A stretch of 64,000 bases of DNA. Source: an uncultured Gemmatimonadota bacterium. GTDB lineage: Bacteria; Gemmatimonadota; Gemmatimonadetes; Gemmatimonadales; Gemmatimonadaceae. The translations under genes were made by a program, and so were the position numbers. Shown here one piece after another: positions 1-9,146 of this stretch. The number at the start of each line of letters is the position of its first letter. The stretch's first letter is position 1. The DNA lies in NCBI GenBank assembly GCA_902826615.1, contig CADEFN010000006.1:186001-250000 (forward strand), given 5' to 3'. The notes under the pieces were generated by a model that had not been told where the DNA came from, made no database searches, and worked only from the letters and a program-made list of their open reading frames with translations.

Positions 1-98
1 TGGCAACCTCCCACCGTCGCCTCCGCCAGCCTGAGTCGTTCGTCGCCTGGCGGGGCGGTCTCTTCGTCATGACGGCGCGCCTCGCACGCGAACGGACG
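1..98. other. Window edge, no assignable gene
   Basis: Ninety-eight bases before the stop codon of the first gene. A minus-strand ATG lies at position 70 and would read out of the window, and a plus-strand frame ends in TGA near 72. Both are too short to assign. Confidence 0.3.
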
Positions 99-1343
99 TC
101 AATTGCGCTGGGGCTCTCGCCACTGGTCCGCGAGAAAATCCTGCCAGGTCATAGCTCGGATGCCGGCTCGCAGTCCGACCTCGCGCGATGCCTCACCACA
201 GATCAATAGTGGCTGGAAAGAGGGATGACGGCGGACAAACTCGAGAAGCCCCCTCAGGTCGCCGAGACCCACGTGACCTGTCTTTACTTCGATCGCCCAC
301 GAGCCCCATGAGCCATCGAGTACCGCGTCGACTTCGAGCGGTTCTTCGCGCCAGTACCGCACCCGCTGCCCCGCATTCCACGCGTGCGCCAGGCAGGCGT
401 TCTCCACCCGCGCGCCGAACAGCGCCGGGTCGGTCACGGTGTTACCCGCGCCTGATCCGCCCTGAGCCGCAAGGAGCGCGTTGCTCAAGATGACGAGTTT
501 GGGAGGGGCGGCACGCTGGCGCAGCATGCGTGTGGAGTATTTCTCGAGGCCAGCCAGGAGAAAGGCGTCTTCGAGTAGCGTCAGGTAGTGTGCGATGGTC
601 TCCAGTGCACCCGCATCATGGAGTTGTCCTTTCAATTTCTGAAGGGAGACCACCTGGGCTGGGGAGGCGACGGCGGCTGCGAAGACCTGGCGCAACAGGC
701 CCGGTCGCCGAATGTCATGCGCCGAAAGAAGATCGCGACCGATAGCGGGCTCGATGATCGCATCTCTCAGGTACGTGGCCTTTCGGACCGCATCCATTCC
801 TGACTTCACGAGGCCCGGATATCCTCCCCATTGCACGATCATCTCCACGGCGTCTGCAAGCGACATCTGAAACACATTGGCAAGTGATTGTGCGTTCCAG
901 TGGGGAAATACCAGGCGCTCGAATCGCCCGGCCAATGTCTCCCGCGATCCTCTCCCCAGATGGAGCGCCGAGGAGCCCGTGGCAATCACCTGGATCGGAA
1001 GCTTCCGCCGTCGCACCCGGTCCCATTGGCTCTTGAGCCTGGACGACCACTCTGGGAGCAAGTGCACTTCGTCGAGGAGGAGTACCTGTGGAGCCGTGGC
1101 AGCCCGTTGCTCGACCGCACTCCAGAGTTGCTCCCACCACCCGGGAATCATCGCCTCCGGCCCGTCGCAAGCGGCGTAGGTCGCCCGCGGCCCCAGCGAC
1201 TCGGCGAGGCGCAGCAACAGGTGGGTTTTTCCAACCTGCCGAGGACCGGCGATGAGTTGAATGCGCCCCGGGGCAGGCTCGTCCATGCGGTCCATGAGGA
1301 GGCCGAAGCCGCCGACCGGGTCCAGGCGGAGATTGTCAGGCAT
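99..1343 (-). CDS. AAA+ ATPase with DUF4143-type C-terminal domain
   Basis: A 414-residue ATPase of the AAA_14/DUF4143 group, a family of unknown cellular role often suspected to be toxin-like or regulatory. Visible are a Walker A motif GPRQVGKT (about residues 33-40), a Walker B VLLLDE (87-92) and a sensor-like IATGSS. The C-terminal half has the nuclease-like 'EVDAVLDG...AIEVK' pattern (E-x-D, then E-x-K) typical of DUF4143 tails. I chose the ATG at 1343. An upstream in-frame start at 1427 would add 28 residues without family resemblance and would read through a palindrome. The gene stands alone on its strand, divergent from the gene at 1475. The family call is fairly firm; no substrate can be named. 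Confidence 0.8.
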   Translation of the reverse strand: MPDNLRLDPVGGFGLLMDRMDEPAPGRIQLIAGPRQVGKTHLLLRLAESLGPRATYAACDGPEAMIPGWWEQLWSAVEQRAATAPQVLLLDEVHLLPEWSSRLKSQWDRVRRRKLPIQVIATGSSALHLGRGSRETLAGRFERLVFPHWNAQSLANVFQMSLADAVEMIVQWGGYPGLVKSGMDAVRKATYLRDAIIEPAIGRDLLSAHDIRRPGLLRQVFAAAVASPAQVVSLQKLKGQLHDAGALETIAHYLTLLEDAFLLAGLEKYSTRMLRQRAAPPKLVILSNALLAAQGGSGAGNTVTDPALFGARVENACLAHAWNAGQRVRYWREEPLEVDAVLDGSWGSWAIEVKTGHVGLGDLRGLLEFVRRHPSFQPLLICGEASREVGLRAGIRAMTWQDFLADQWREPQRN

Positions 1344-1346
1344 ACT

Positions 1347-1360
1347 CGAATAATTATTCG
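1347..1360. promoter_or_regulatory. AT-rich perfect 14-bp palindrome before the ATPase start
   Basis: CGAATAATTATTCG is a perfect palindrome starting 4 bases upstream of the ATPase ATG on the minus strand. It stands out in GC-rich DNA and sits where an operator or a start-masking hairpin would act. The regulatory role is inferred only from position and symmetry. Confidence 0.4.
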
Positions 1361-1474
1361 GATACACCCGACAAACAAGGACGCCAGGAAGCGGGGTGAG
1401 TGGGTACCAACAGCAGTCGAGGTCCACTTCTCGCTAGATTGGGGGAGACGGCGCCCCACAAGGAGTCCAATCCG

Positions 1475-1789
1475 ATGCAGAGCATTCTTCTCCCCCTCGT
1501 TCTTCTCTCCGGCCCCACGACATCCGAGATCTTCGGGGACGTGCGTGTGGGCGAGCAGTATGTCGCGCAGGCACCGGTTCAGCTGGTGTGCGGCGGCGAA
1601 ACCGTAAAGGGCACCACCGATCAGTCTGGGTCTTTCCGGCTCGCGTCCGGCACCGGCGGCAAGTGTGTCTTCAGTGTGACGTATAAAGGCGCGACAGCCT
1701 CCGTGGACGTGGTGGTGTTTGACAAACCGGCCCGCTACCGGCTGATGTTGGAGCCGAAAGACGGCGGGTACACCCTGCGCCGAGTCTGA
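1475..1789 (+). CDS. Small exported protein with carboxypeptidase-regulatory-like (Ig-fold) domain
   Basis: A 104-residue protein. It starts at an ATG preceded by AAGGAG about 10 bases upstream, which decides the start over an in-frame ATG at 1400. The N-terminus (MQSILLPLVLLSG) looks like a short signal peptide. The rest reads as one beta-sandwich of the CarboxypepD_reg/CnaB type: 'GDVRVGEQYVAQAPVQLVCGG', then T-D-x-S-G-x-F, then F-S-V-T-Y-K-G. Such domains bind or scaffold in the envelope and have no catalysis. It lies 3 bases upstream of a membrane protein gene, so the two are probably co-transcribed and may work together. Confidence 0.65.
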   Translation: MQSILLPLVLLSGPTTSEIFGDVRVGEQYVAQAPVQLVCGGETVKGTTDQSGSFRLASGTGGKCVFSVTYKGATASVDVVVFDKPARYRLMLEPKDGGYTLRRV

Positions 1790-1792
1790 CGC

Positions 1793-2710
1793 GTGGGGGA
1801 AAACGAGGGCGGCGACCGGCCCGTCAGGGACCACAAGGACTTCTGGGATATCCTCCAGATCGTCCTCTCGCCGGTCGGCGGCCTTCTGACCGCTATCGCT
1901 GTGGCCAGCCTCGGCTTTATCGGGTCGCGGACCATCGAACGTCAGCAGGCCAACGAAGCCAAACTGCGGCTCTACTCCGAGCTGATGACACGCCGGGAAG
2001 AGTCGGAGGCCACACTCCGCAAGGAGATGTTCCAGTCGATCATCGGCTCCTTCTTTGATACAGGGGCGGCGTCGCTGGACACCCGGCTCCTCAAGATGGA
2101 GCTCCTCGCCCAGAATTTTCACGAGGCGCTCAACCTGGTGCCGCTCTTTGAGCACATCCAGCGCGAGATCAACAGCTCCACCCTCAGTCGTGAAGCAAAA
2201 CGCGGCTACGAGTCGCGCCTTGGCAATCTGGCGCGCGAAGTGACACGCAAGCAGATGATTGTGCTCGAAGCAGGTGGAAAGCGTTTCGACTGGACGGTGG
2301 TGTTCAGTGACAGCCTCACCGCCGGGAAAAAGTCTGAACAGCTGGAGGATGTTGAGCTCGAGCTCGACGGCATCAAACGCCGTTTCCGGGTAACCCTCAC
2401 CTCGGCGGACCTCGAGCGGCGTGAGCTGGGAATTGCGCTGGAGATTGAGACGGCGCCTCAGCCCGGTGTGTCGGCGACTGCGGCCACGCGAAACTCCGTG
2501 GACTTTCCCCTGGGATTCTTCAGCACGCCAATGATCGACAACACGCGTCTCTCCAACGATCAGCGAGTGGCGGTCGTGCTCTCGGACATGAACGACTTCG
2601 GGGCGACGCTGAGCCTGGTCTATTTCCCCGGCTCACGTGCGTCGCTGCGTGAAAAGCCGTACTACGAGGAAATCCTGCGCAAGCTGGCCGACACCACCTC
2701 GATCCCCTGA
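1793..2710 (+). CDS. Membrane-anchored protein of unknown function
   Basis: A 305-residue protein with a GTG start 3 bases after the previous stop. One clear transmembrane segment (about residues 23-45, rich in V, L, A, G and I) follows a charged N-terminus. It is followed by a long, heavily charged, probably helical or coiled-coil region (about 45-160) and then a mixed region with many D, E and S residues. I recognise no domain. With the Ig-fold protein just upstream it forms a two-gene unit. A sensor or scaffold in the inner membrane is possible, but nothing in the sequence proves it. Confidence 0.6.
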   Translation: MGENEGGDRPVRDHKDFWDILQIVLSPVGGLLTAIAVASLGFIGSRTIERQQANEAKLRLYSELMTRREESEATLRKEMFQSIIGSFFDTGAASLDTRLLKMELLAQNFHEALNLVPLFEHIQREINSSTLSREAKRGYESRLGNLAREVTRKQMIVLEAGGKRFDWTVVFSDSLTAGKKSEQLEDVELELDGIKRRFRVTLTSADLERRELGIALEIETAPQPGVSATAATRNSVDFPLGFFSTPMIDNTRLSNDQRVAVVLSDMNDFGATLSLVYFPGSRASLREKPYYEEILRKLADTTSIP

Positions 2711-2713
2711 CGC

Positions 2714-3802
2714 CTAACGCGGGACGGCCCTGCTGGCCATCAGCTGGTCGATGTACGGGCCCAGACGGGACGGTGGCGGGTCGAGCGCAGCAGCTGCCTT
2801 GAGGTAGGGCACGAGATCACCGCTCAACGGGAGCGCGAGCTGCTGGCCCCGGTGCAGGGTGTACAAGACACCCTGCTCGGCGATGAGAGCGGCTGGCGGG
2901 CCACCGTAGGCCGCCGAGAGCCCGACATCGATCATGATGACCTTGCCGGCGTACCGTGGCAGGATGGTGCCGGGCGTCACGGTGTGACCGATGACCATGT
3001 GATCCGCGCCGAGGCGGGTAAGCACGGTATCCACGTGACTGGAAAGAAGGGCTTCGTCTCCACTGGCAAGACCGCGAAACCAGAGGGGTCCCTCTGCATC
3101 CTCGGCGATGTTGCCTTCTGCTGGTGGTTTGGTGGGATCGAGCACACGCCGAACGCCTTCGTTGATGTCCCGCAGTGGCATGGCGGCGTACTGCGGGCCA
3201 ATTCCGCCGTGGAGGAAGACCATGTTGTTGATCTTCACCACGGCGTTGTTGCCGCGAATCCATGAGGCGTAGCGACCATTGCCTTCAAAGGCCAGCCGGT
3301 GTTCCACCCAGCCTAACGGGTGGTCGCTGAGCCACTGCTTCTTGTAGGCCGGATCGGCACGTCGCGCCGAGTCGGAGAGCACGGCAAAGGCCCGTTCCTG
3401 GAGGGTGGCCGAGTTGCCGCTCTTGAAGGCGGCGTATTCACCGGGAGCGACGTATCGCAGGTCGCCGAGCACGTTCATGACTTCGTGGTTCCCGATGAGG
3501 GCATGCACGCGCCCTCCGGCCTTTTTTGCCTGACCGGCGAGTTCCATGAGGAGTTCCATCACCCGGCGTGAATCAGGACCGCGATCAGGGACGTCACCCG
3601 TCTGAACGAGGTGAGTTTTCCCCCCGATCCAGCGGGCCTTGTCGTCGACCACCTTGGCCTGGCGGAGCACCAGCACAAACTGCTCGTAGTCGCCGTGCAC
3701 ATCACCAACCGCCACCACCCGCTCCACACCGGTAAATGTGTCCTGCGCCCGAACCAGGGCAGGAACGCAGACAAGCAGGGAGAGCAGTGTTCGAATTTGC
3801 AT
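2714..3802 (-). CDS. Exported calcineurin-like Ser/Thr metallophosphatase
   Basis: A 362-residue phosphatase with a signal peptide (hydrophobic LLSLLVCVPALV, cleavage near ARA-Q). Metal-binding signatures are in order: GDVHGDY, GDVPDRGPDS (the GDxxDRG block), GNHEVMN, then an HGG block (FLHGGIG) and a late GHT block (VIGHT). This resembles Shewanella-like PPP phosphatases, which hydrolyse phosphoserine, phosphothreonine or phosphotyrosine with two metal ions. The export signal places it in the periplasm. The gene ends 3 bases from the convergent membrane-protein gene, and its TAG stop lies inside a CGTTAGG heptamer. Substrate unknown. Confidence 0.85.
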   Translation of the reverse strand: MQIRTLLSLLVCVPALVRAQDTFTGVERVVAVGDVHGDYEQFVLVLRQAKVVDDKARWIGGKTHLVQTGDVPDRGPDSRRVMELLMELAGQAKKAGGRVHALIGNHEVMNVLGDLRYVAPGEYAAFKSGNSATLQERAFAVLSDSARRADPAYKKQWLSDHPLGWVEHRLAFEGNGRYASWIRGNNAVVKINNMVFLHGGIGPQYAAMPLRDINEGVRRVLDPTKPPAEGNIAEDAEGPLWFRGLASGDEALLSSHVDTVLTRLGADHMVIGHTVTPGTILPRYAGKVIMIDVGLSAAYGGPPAALIAEQGVLYTLHRGQQLALPLSGDLVPYLKAAAALDPPPSRLGPYIDQLMASRAVPR

Positions 3803-3899
3803 GGGGGCGAGGGGCAGGCCCGGGTGAGGGGCGGGTGTGTCTGGCCTGCGCGATGATACTACTCCTGCCGCCCCCGCGCGATCCTCTGTGCCCCTCTGG

Positions 3900-6608
3900 T
3901 CAGCCTCCCTGAAGTGCCCCCGCCGGGTTGACGCGGGCCGCCCGCAAGGCTGGAATCCATCCTGCGAGCAGGGCGGTCGCCGCCAGGATCAGGACGATGC
4001 CCACGAACGTGATCGGATCGGCCGGACTCACTTCGAACAACATGGAGCGGAGCACTCGCCCGAATGCCAGCGCTGCGACCACACCGATGGTCAGCCCACT
4101 ACCGGCCAGCCATGCGGTGTCGCGCATGATCAGCAGGAGCACCGACCGACGGGCCGCGCCTAACGCCATGCGAACGCCGATCTCCTGCGTGCGCTGGGCC
4201 ACGGCAAACGACATCACCCCGTAAATGCCCATCACGGCGAGGGTGAGGGCGACGGCGGCAAAGAGCCCGAGGACCACCGCACTGAACTGCGCCTGTCCGC
4301 GCGCGGCGGCCACCCGTGTGCTCATCGGGCGCACATCGTAGACGGGCATGGTGGGTGCCACGCGACGAATCGCCTCGCGCACGGTACCGGCGAGCGCCGA
4401 GGGATCGCCGGTGGTGCGCACAAAGATCATCATGCGAGGGATACGTGCCTGCGAGTACGAGATGTAGGCGTCGGGGCGCGCAGTGGAGTCGATGGTGCCG
4501 TATCGGACATCGCCCACAATGCCGATGATCTCCGCACCCTTGTCAAAGCCGCCCTGATACACAGCCACACGCTTGCCGATTGGGTCCTCGCCCGGGAAAA
4601 ATTGGCGCGCCGCCGCCTCGTTGATGAGGACGACACGTGGACCACCCAGCCGATCGTCGTCGGTGAAGAGCCGTCCCCGTTTGAGCGGAACACGCATGGT
4701 GCGGAACCAGTCCGGCGAGGCCCAGTGAACGCCTACCATGGCATTGCCGGCGGCGGTCTGCGGGCGATCGGCGAAGGTGAGGATTGTCCCGTTGCATCCG
4801 TTGTTGAGGGGAGGGCAGTCGCTCAGCCCGACGTGCTCCACGCCGGGGATGGCCGCGATGGTCTCCTGCACCTGTTCGTAAAAGCCGGGCATGGAGTCAG
4901 GAGCGAAGTTCCCCTCCGGGACGGTGAGCCTGAGAGTGAGCACATTGCGCGAGTCGAAGCCCGGGTCGACACCGAGGAGTCGGGAAAGACTTCGAATCAT
5001 CAGCCCGGAGGCAGTGAGCAGCACCACAGCCAGTGCAACCTCGGTGACTACGAGCGCACGACGGCTGGTATTGAGCCCTCGGCTCTGTCCCCCGCCGCGT
5101 GTGCCCGCCTTCAAGTCGGTGACGAGATCGCTGCGTGTGGCCCTCAGCGCAGGAAAGAGCCCGAACACCAGCCCCACGCCGAGTGTGACAACGAGGGTGA
5201 AGAACAGCGCACGGCTGTCGAGGAAGGTCTGCTCGAGCCCGACAGCGCCGATGCCTCCTTCGAGTCCCTGCACCCGCAGCACTTCACTCGGGTTGAGTCC
5301 GGCTATCAGCCTGACGCCTAACCAGGCAACACCCAGGCTGGCTATTCCACCGAGGACAGCAAGCGTGAGGCTTTCCGTGATGAGCAGGCGAACCAATCGG
5401 CCACGTCGCGCTCCGACGGCAAGTCGTACGGCAATCTCACGTCGTCGTGTGAGGGCCCGCGCCACGAGCAGGTTCGCAAGATTCACACAGGCGATAAGCA
5501 GTACGAGTCCCACGGCCCCAAAGAGCACCAGCAGGGATCGTCGGAGGGCAGGGGCGGCTCGAATGGTGTCGAGTGACCGTGCGGTGGCGCTCCACGCCTG
5601 TGGCCGCTCGCTGGTAGAGAGCAAGCCCTCCTTCATGGGAAAGGCGTCGTAAATCCGTGGACCAATCAGCTCTGCTTCGCGTGTTGCGGTTGTCGCCGCC
5701 ACTCCCTCGTTCAGACGTCCAACAAGGGAAAACTCCAGGGACCACTCCTGATTGAGATCGTCCGCGTTTCGGGAGGTCAGATTCAACAGGACCTCGGCGC
5801 GGCCGGAGAGACCTTGAAAGCCGGGTGGAAGTACTCCCGCCACTTCCCATGGCGTGTTGTCGATGCTGATGGAACGTCCGACAATGCCGGGGTCCGCGGC
5901 AAATCGCCGTCGCCAGAGGGCGTCGCTGATGAGGGCGACACGCGCGGCGCCCGGCGCGTCGCCGAGTGAGGTGGGGAGGTCACGCCCGATTGCGACGTTG
6001 ACGCCGAGTGTGGAGAGGTAGGGTGCGGTCACCTCTTCGACGGCCATCCGTTCGGGATCGTTGCCGGTCAGGATGGCCTGCGTGCTGGAGTACAACGCAA
6101 GCGAGCGAAAACTCCGCTGGTTCTCCTGGTAGAAGCGATACTTCGGGTATGACCAGGGCTGCGTTGCGTTGTTGTCGGTCGTTTGCACGACATCCATGAG
6201 ACGCCCGGGCTCCGGAAAGGGGAGCGCACGGAGCAGGAGTGCGTCGATGGCGGAATACATGGCGGTGTTGGCCCCAATGCCGAATGCGATCGTGAGAATG
6301 GCCACGAGCGTGAAACCGGGCTGCCGCCGGAGTCCGCGCAGCGCATAGCGCACATCGTCTGCGGCGTCGCGCAGCCATTCGCGTGTGGCCAGCTTCGATG
6401 TCTTGCGCACGGCCGAGTCCACTAACATGCCCTCACTCTTCGCAACGCGACGCATGGCTTCGTCGCGGGCTGCCTCTGGTGTCCAACCCCGAGCCACCAG
6501 CCAGCGAACACGCTCGTCGACATGGAAGGCGAGTTCCTCGTTCATATCGGCGCGGGCGGCCTCTGGTGTGCCTTTGCCGAGATCGAAGTGACGTTTGCCG
6601 TGGCTCAT
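3900..6608 (-). CDS. ADOP-family orphan permease (FtsX/MacB-like)
   Basis: A 902-residue permease of the acidobacterial duplicated orphan permease type. It has a soluble N-terminal prefix (residues 1-80, '[17 protein letters not shown]'), then a first transmembrane helix and MacB-like periplasmic core, an FtsX block of three helices, a second periplasmic core and a second FtsX block near the C-terminus (VRMALGAAR, then '[21 protein letters not shown]'). The start at 6608 is set by the 4-bp ATGA overlap with the upstream PadR gene. No ABC ATPase is adjacent, which separates it from true MacB. Family members are suspected efflux or lipoprotein-handling parts; the substrate is unknown. Probably controlled by the overlapping PadR protein. 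Confidence 0.88.
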   Translation of the reverse strand: MSHGKRHFDLGKGTPEAARADMNEELAFHVDERVRWLVARGWTPEAARDEAMRRVAKSEGMLVDSAVRKTSKLATREWLRDAADDVRYALRGLRRQPGFTLVAILTIAFGIGANTAMYSAIDALLLRALPFPEPGRLMDVVQTTDNNATQPWSYPKYRFYQENQRSFRSLALYSSTQAILTGNDPERMAVEEVTAPYLSTLGVNVAIGRDLPTSLGDAPGAARVALISDALWRRRFAADPGIVGRSISIDNTPWEVAGVLPPGFQGLSGRAEVLLNLTSRNADDLNQEWSLEFSLVGRLNEGVAATTATREAELIGPRIYDAFPMKEGLLSTSERPQAWSATARSLDTIRAAPALRRSLLVLFGAVGLVLLIACVNLANLLVARALTRRREIAVRLAVGARRGRLVRLLITESLTLAVLGGIASLGVAWLGVRLIAGLNPSEVLRVQGLEGGIGAVGLEQTFLDSRALFFTLVVTLGVGLVFGLFPALRATRSDLVTDLKAGTRGGGQSRGLNTSRRALVVTEVALAVVLLTASGLMIRSLSRLLGVDPGFDSRNVLTLRLTVPEGNFAPDSMPGFYEQVQETIAAIPGVEHVGLSDCPPLNNGCNGTILTFADRPQTAAGNAMVGVHWASPDWFRTMRVPLKRGRLFTDDDRLGGPRVVLINEAAARQFFPGEDPIGKRVAVYQGGFDKGAEIIGIVGDVRYGTIDSTARPDAYISYSQARIPRMMIFVRTTGDPSALAGTVREAIRRVAPTMPVYDVRPMSTRVAAARGQAQFSAVVLGLFAAVALTLAVMGIYGVMSFAVAQRTQEIGVRMALGAARRSVLLLIMRDTAWLAGSGLTIGVVAALAFGRVLRSMLFEVSPADPITFVGIVLILAATALLAGWIPALRAARVNPAGALQGG

Positions 6609-6940
6609 GAGGGCTTCACCCCGAGTATGGTGGTGAGCGCACGGGCGTACCGCTCGAGGTTGGCGCCTTCGGTGCGCAGGTGCGTCCGGCCAGCAGGAAG
6701 GAGTTTGTAGTACCTGGCGCGCCGGTTGTTTTCGGTCAGGCGCCATTCCGACCCGATGAATCCGCGTTCCTCCAGCCGGTGCAGGGCGTGATATAACGCG
6801 CCTTCATCGACGTCGAGTGAACCCCGCGATTGAGCTTCCAGCCAGGTGGTGATCTCGAAACCGTGCATCGGTTCCCAGGTCAGCGCTTTCAGGACCAGGA
6901 CGTCGAGTGTGCCTTTGAGGAGCGGCAGGGTGGGCGGCAT
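6605..6940 (-). CDS. PadR-family transcriptional regulator
   Basis: A 111-residue winged-helix regulator. The family signatures are visible: '[14 protein letters not shown]' in helix 1, 'GFEIT', '[17 protein letters not shown]' across the recognition helix and wing, and '[12 protein letters not shown]' in the wing. PadR proteins repress their own operon and respond to small ligands. The stop overlaps the start of the permease by 4 bp, so both are translated from one transcript. A 7-bp inverted repeat upstream (6952-6975) is the likely operator. Confidence 0.9.
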   Translation of the reverse strand: MPPTLPLLKGTLDVLVLKALTWEPMHGFEITTWLEAQSRGSLDVDEGALYHALHRLEERGFIGSEWRLTENNRRARYYKLLPAGRTHLRTEGANLERYARALTTILGVKPS

Positions 6941-6951
6941 GATCGTTGGGG

Positions 6952-6975
6952 CCAGTGTTTACCCTTAGACACTGG
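6952..6975. promoter_or_regulatory. Likely PadR operator (CCAGTGT-N10-ACACTGG)
   Basis: A perfect inverted repeat with 7-bp arms starts 12 bases upstream of the padR ATG on the minus strand. PadR proteins typically bind a spaced dyad overlapping their own promoter, and the position fits autorepression. Assignment is by position and symmetry only. Confidence 0.55.
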
Positions 6976-7022
6976 GGGGAAGGGAAAGGTTGCTACCCAC
7001 CTCGCCTTCACCACGACAGACG

Positions 7023-7919
7023 TCAGGGCCAGAGGGCCCGGGTGGCCAGCTGACGGAACTCCGTGAGCAACTGTTGCGAGTGGAGGATGCCCGCGCGACC
7101 ACCACTCTCCAACTCAACGACGCGGAGCTCCGGCCAGTGACCCGCGACGAGATTAGTGCCATGCACGAAGGGATCGCCGAGGGAGGTGAGCGCCAGGGCG
7201 GGGGTTTGGCTCCGCTGCATCCGGTGGCCAGGCACCATCAGGGCGGGGAGGGACTGCAGCGCCGCGGCGAGCGCGCCGCGATTGTTCTGCGCCAGCAGTT
7301 CACTCGCTTGCCGGAGTGAGGTCGAGTCGGGCAGGTCGCCGTACCGCCAGGTGGCCAGCGCCCCCGCGCCGTCGCCGCTGCGCAATGCGTTGAGGAACGG
7401 TTCAGTCATCTGGGCAGCGTCGAGGGAATCGTGCCAAATGGCGGGTGCCACGAGTGTGAGGCTTGCAACCCGTGCGGGGTGGTCGAGCGCAAGGTTGATC
7501 GCGACAGCGCCGCCCAGCGAGTGGCCGATAACGTGGGCGGTCGGCTTACCCAACTGGTCGAGCAGGCCGACGACGTCGTCGACCCAATGGTGGCCATAAC
7601 CCGAGGCAGTGGCGGGCTTGCTGCTCTGGCCGAAGCCCCTGAGGTCAGGTACGATCACGCGAAAGTTGCGAGCGAGAGAATCAGCAAGAGGCGACCAGCT
7701 CTCAAGCCGCGCTCCGAAATCGTGCAGGAGCACGACCGGCTCGCCCTGGCCTATCTCGCGATAGTGGAGTGTGACGCCCCCTGAGGTGAAAAAGTGATCG
7801 TCAGCGGCGGCAAGGGCGGTTTGGGCCGAGTGCGCCGTTGGCGATAGGCCCCTGTATGCGGAGATCGCGGACGCTCCGAGCACAAAGGTCGAAGCGGCAA
7901 TGAGTAGTCGGGAATTCAT
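7023..7919 (-). CDS. Exported alpha/beta-fold hydrolase
   Basis: A 298-residue serine hydrolase. It has an N-terminal signal or anchor (SRLLIAASTFVLGASA), an oxyanion-loop sequence LLHDFGARLESW, the nucleophile elbow GHSLGG, a late acid (SLGDPF) and a C-terminal His in AGILHSQ. These form the usual Ser-Asp-His triad of epoxide-hydrolase or haloalkane-dehalogenase-like enzymes. The substrate cannot be read from sequence. I chose the ATG at 7919. A GTG at 7949 with an AAGG upstream is a real alternative and would add ten hydrophobic residues. Divergent from the gene at 8143. Confidence 0.78.
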   Translation of the reverse strand: MNSRLLIAASTFVLGASAISAYRGLSPTAHSAQTALAAADDHFFTSGGVTLHYREIGQGEPVVLLHDFGARLESWSPLADSLARNFRVIVPDLRGFGQSSKPATASGYGHHWVDDVVGLLDQLGKPTAHVIGHSLGGAVAINLALDHPARVASLTLVAPAIWHDSLDAAQMTEPFLNALRSGDGAGALATWRYGDLPDSTSLRQASELLAQNNRGALAAALQSLPALMVPGHRMQRSQTPALALTSLGDPFVHGTNLVAGHWPELRVVELESGGRAGILHSQQLLTEFRQLATRALWP

Positions 7920-8142
7920 GGGAAGGCAGAGCAGCGGGATACACAACACCCTGCCTTGTTATGCGCGTTCGGGGACTAACGCCCGACATATCCGGCCAAT
8001 CACCAGTCACTCATCGGCCTTCAGCGACCGTCCGGCGAAACGCCGAGTGTCGGAGCGGAATGGGGTCGACACCTTCAGCCAGGAACGACGCAGTGCTGTT
8101 CACGACTGGATCCATCCGCACACCGACCGAGGAGGACTCTCC

Positions 8143-9138
8143 ATGTTGCCCATGATGGCTGCTCTTGGATTTGCGACCCACTTGATGACCGTCCTCCCCG
8201 ACTCTGGTGAACTCCGGGGGGAGTCCCTGATGAATGCACTGCGCCATGGCGGCTACACCATCCTGCTGCGGCACGCCAGGACCGATCGCAGCCTGGTGAC
8301 CGGGATCGATACGGGCGTGGTGGAGCGAAGTGGGCAGCGGAACCTGAGCAGCGATGGCGTGCGCGACGCGAAGCTGATAGGGAGCGTGATCAGGAAGTAC
8401 GGGATACCGGTGGGTGAGATCCAATCAAGCCCCATGTATCGCACACGCGAGACAGCGGAGTTCGCCTTCGGCACACCAACCCTGACGCTTGACCTGCGGT
8501 CGCTCGAGCCAACCGAAGCACAGCGCGCCTTGATCATGGCGGCACCCAAACCCGGCACCAACCGCGCGCTCGTGACGCATCACTTTGTCATCGAGCGGCA
8601 TGTACCGGGGATTACTCCGGGGGCCATTGGGGAAAGCGAGGCGGCGGTGGTGCGGCTCAACCAGTCCGGCACACTCGAGCTGGCAGGGCGGATCCTGCTC
8701 CGCGACTGGGAAACGTTAGGTGGAGTGACTCCCACCCCGGCGGTGAACGCGGGGCACGTCGTTCCGGCCGTCGCCGCGCCAGCGTCCGGGGCGTCGTCCG
8801 TTGCGCTGCCCTTTACCACTGCCGGCCGCATAACGATGGCCTACCTGCAAGCGTTCAACAGTGGCGACACGGCGCAGATGCGGACCTTCCTGGAAGCCGC
8901 GATGGTGCCGAATCCCGCTCGCGCCATGGGTGAACGCCTCGCGAGTTATCAAACGCTCTTCGCCGACCTCGGCCCGCTGACCATCACCCAGGCAGGGGCC
9001 GGCACAGACGAGCAACTCGAGGCCCGGGCCTCGTCTCGCAAGGGAGAGGTTGTCATCACCGTGAAGGCCTCGGCGAGCCAGGGCGGCCGCGGGACGTCGA
9101 TCACCTTCGGCATGACGCAGGGCGGTCACCGCAAGTAG
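8143..9138 (+). CDS. Histidine-phosphatase-like protein with C-terminal NTF2-like domain
   Basis: A 331-residue protein beginning at an ATG with GAGGAGG about 8 bases upstream, which overrides longer in-frame starts. A signal peptide (MLPMMAALGFATHLM...) is likely. Residues about 25-200 show a histidine phosphatase pattern: LRHAR in place of the RHG motif, a downstream SPMYRTRETA block and a second His in THHFVIERH. After a linker of P, A and V, residues about 225-331 resemble the NTF2-like tail found on some serine hydrolases ('AYLQAFNSGD', 'MGERLASYQ'). The RHG glycine is alanine, so activity is uncertain. It is 8 bp from the next gene, which suggests co-transcription. Confidence 0.72.
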   Translation: MLPMMAALGFATHLMTVLPDSGELRGESLMNALRHGGYTILLRHARTDRSLVTGIDTGVVERSGQRNLSSDGVRDAKLIGSVIRKYGIPVGEIQSSPMYRTRETAEFAFGTPTLTLDLRSLEPTEAQRALIMAAPKPGTNRALVTHHFVIERHVPGITPGAIGESEAAVVRLNQSGTLELAGRILLRDWETLGGVTPTPAVNAGHVVPAVAAPASGASSVALPFTTAGRITMAYLQAFNSGDTAQMRTFLEAAMVPNPARAMGERLASYQTLFADLGPLTITQAGAGTDEQLEARASSRKGEVVITVKASASQGGRGTSITFGMTQGGHRK

Positions 9139-9146
9139 AGGCCGAC

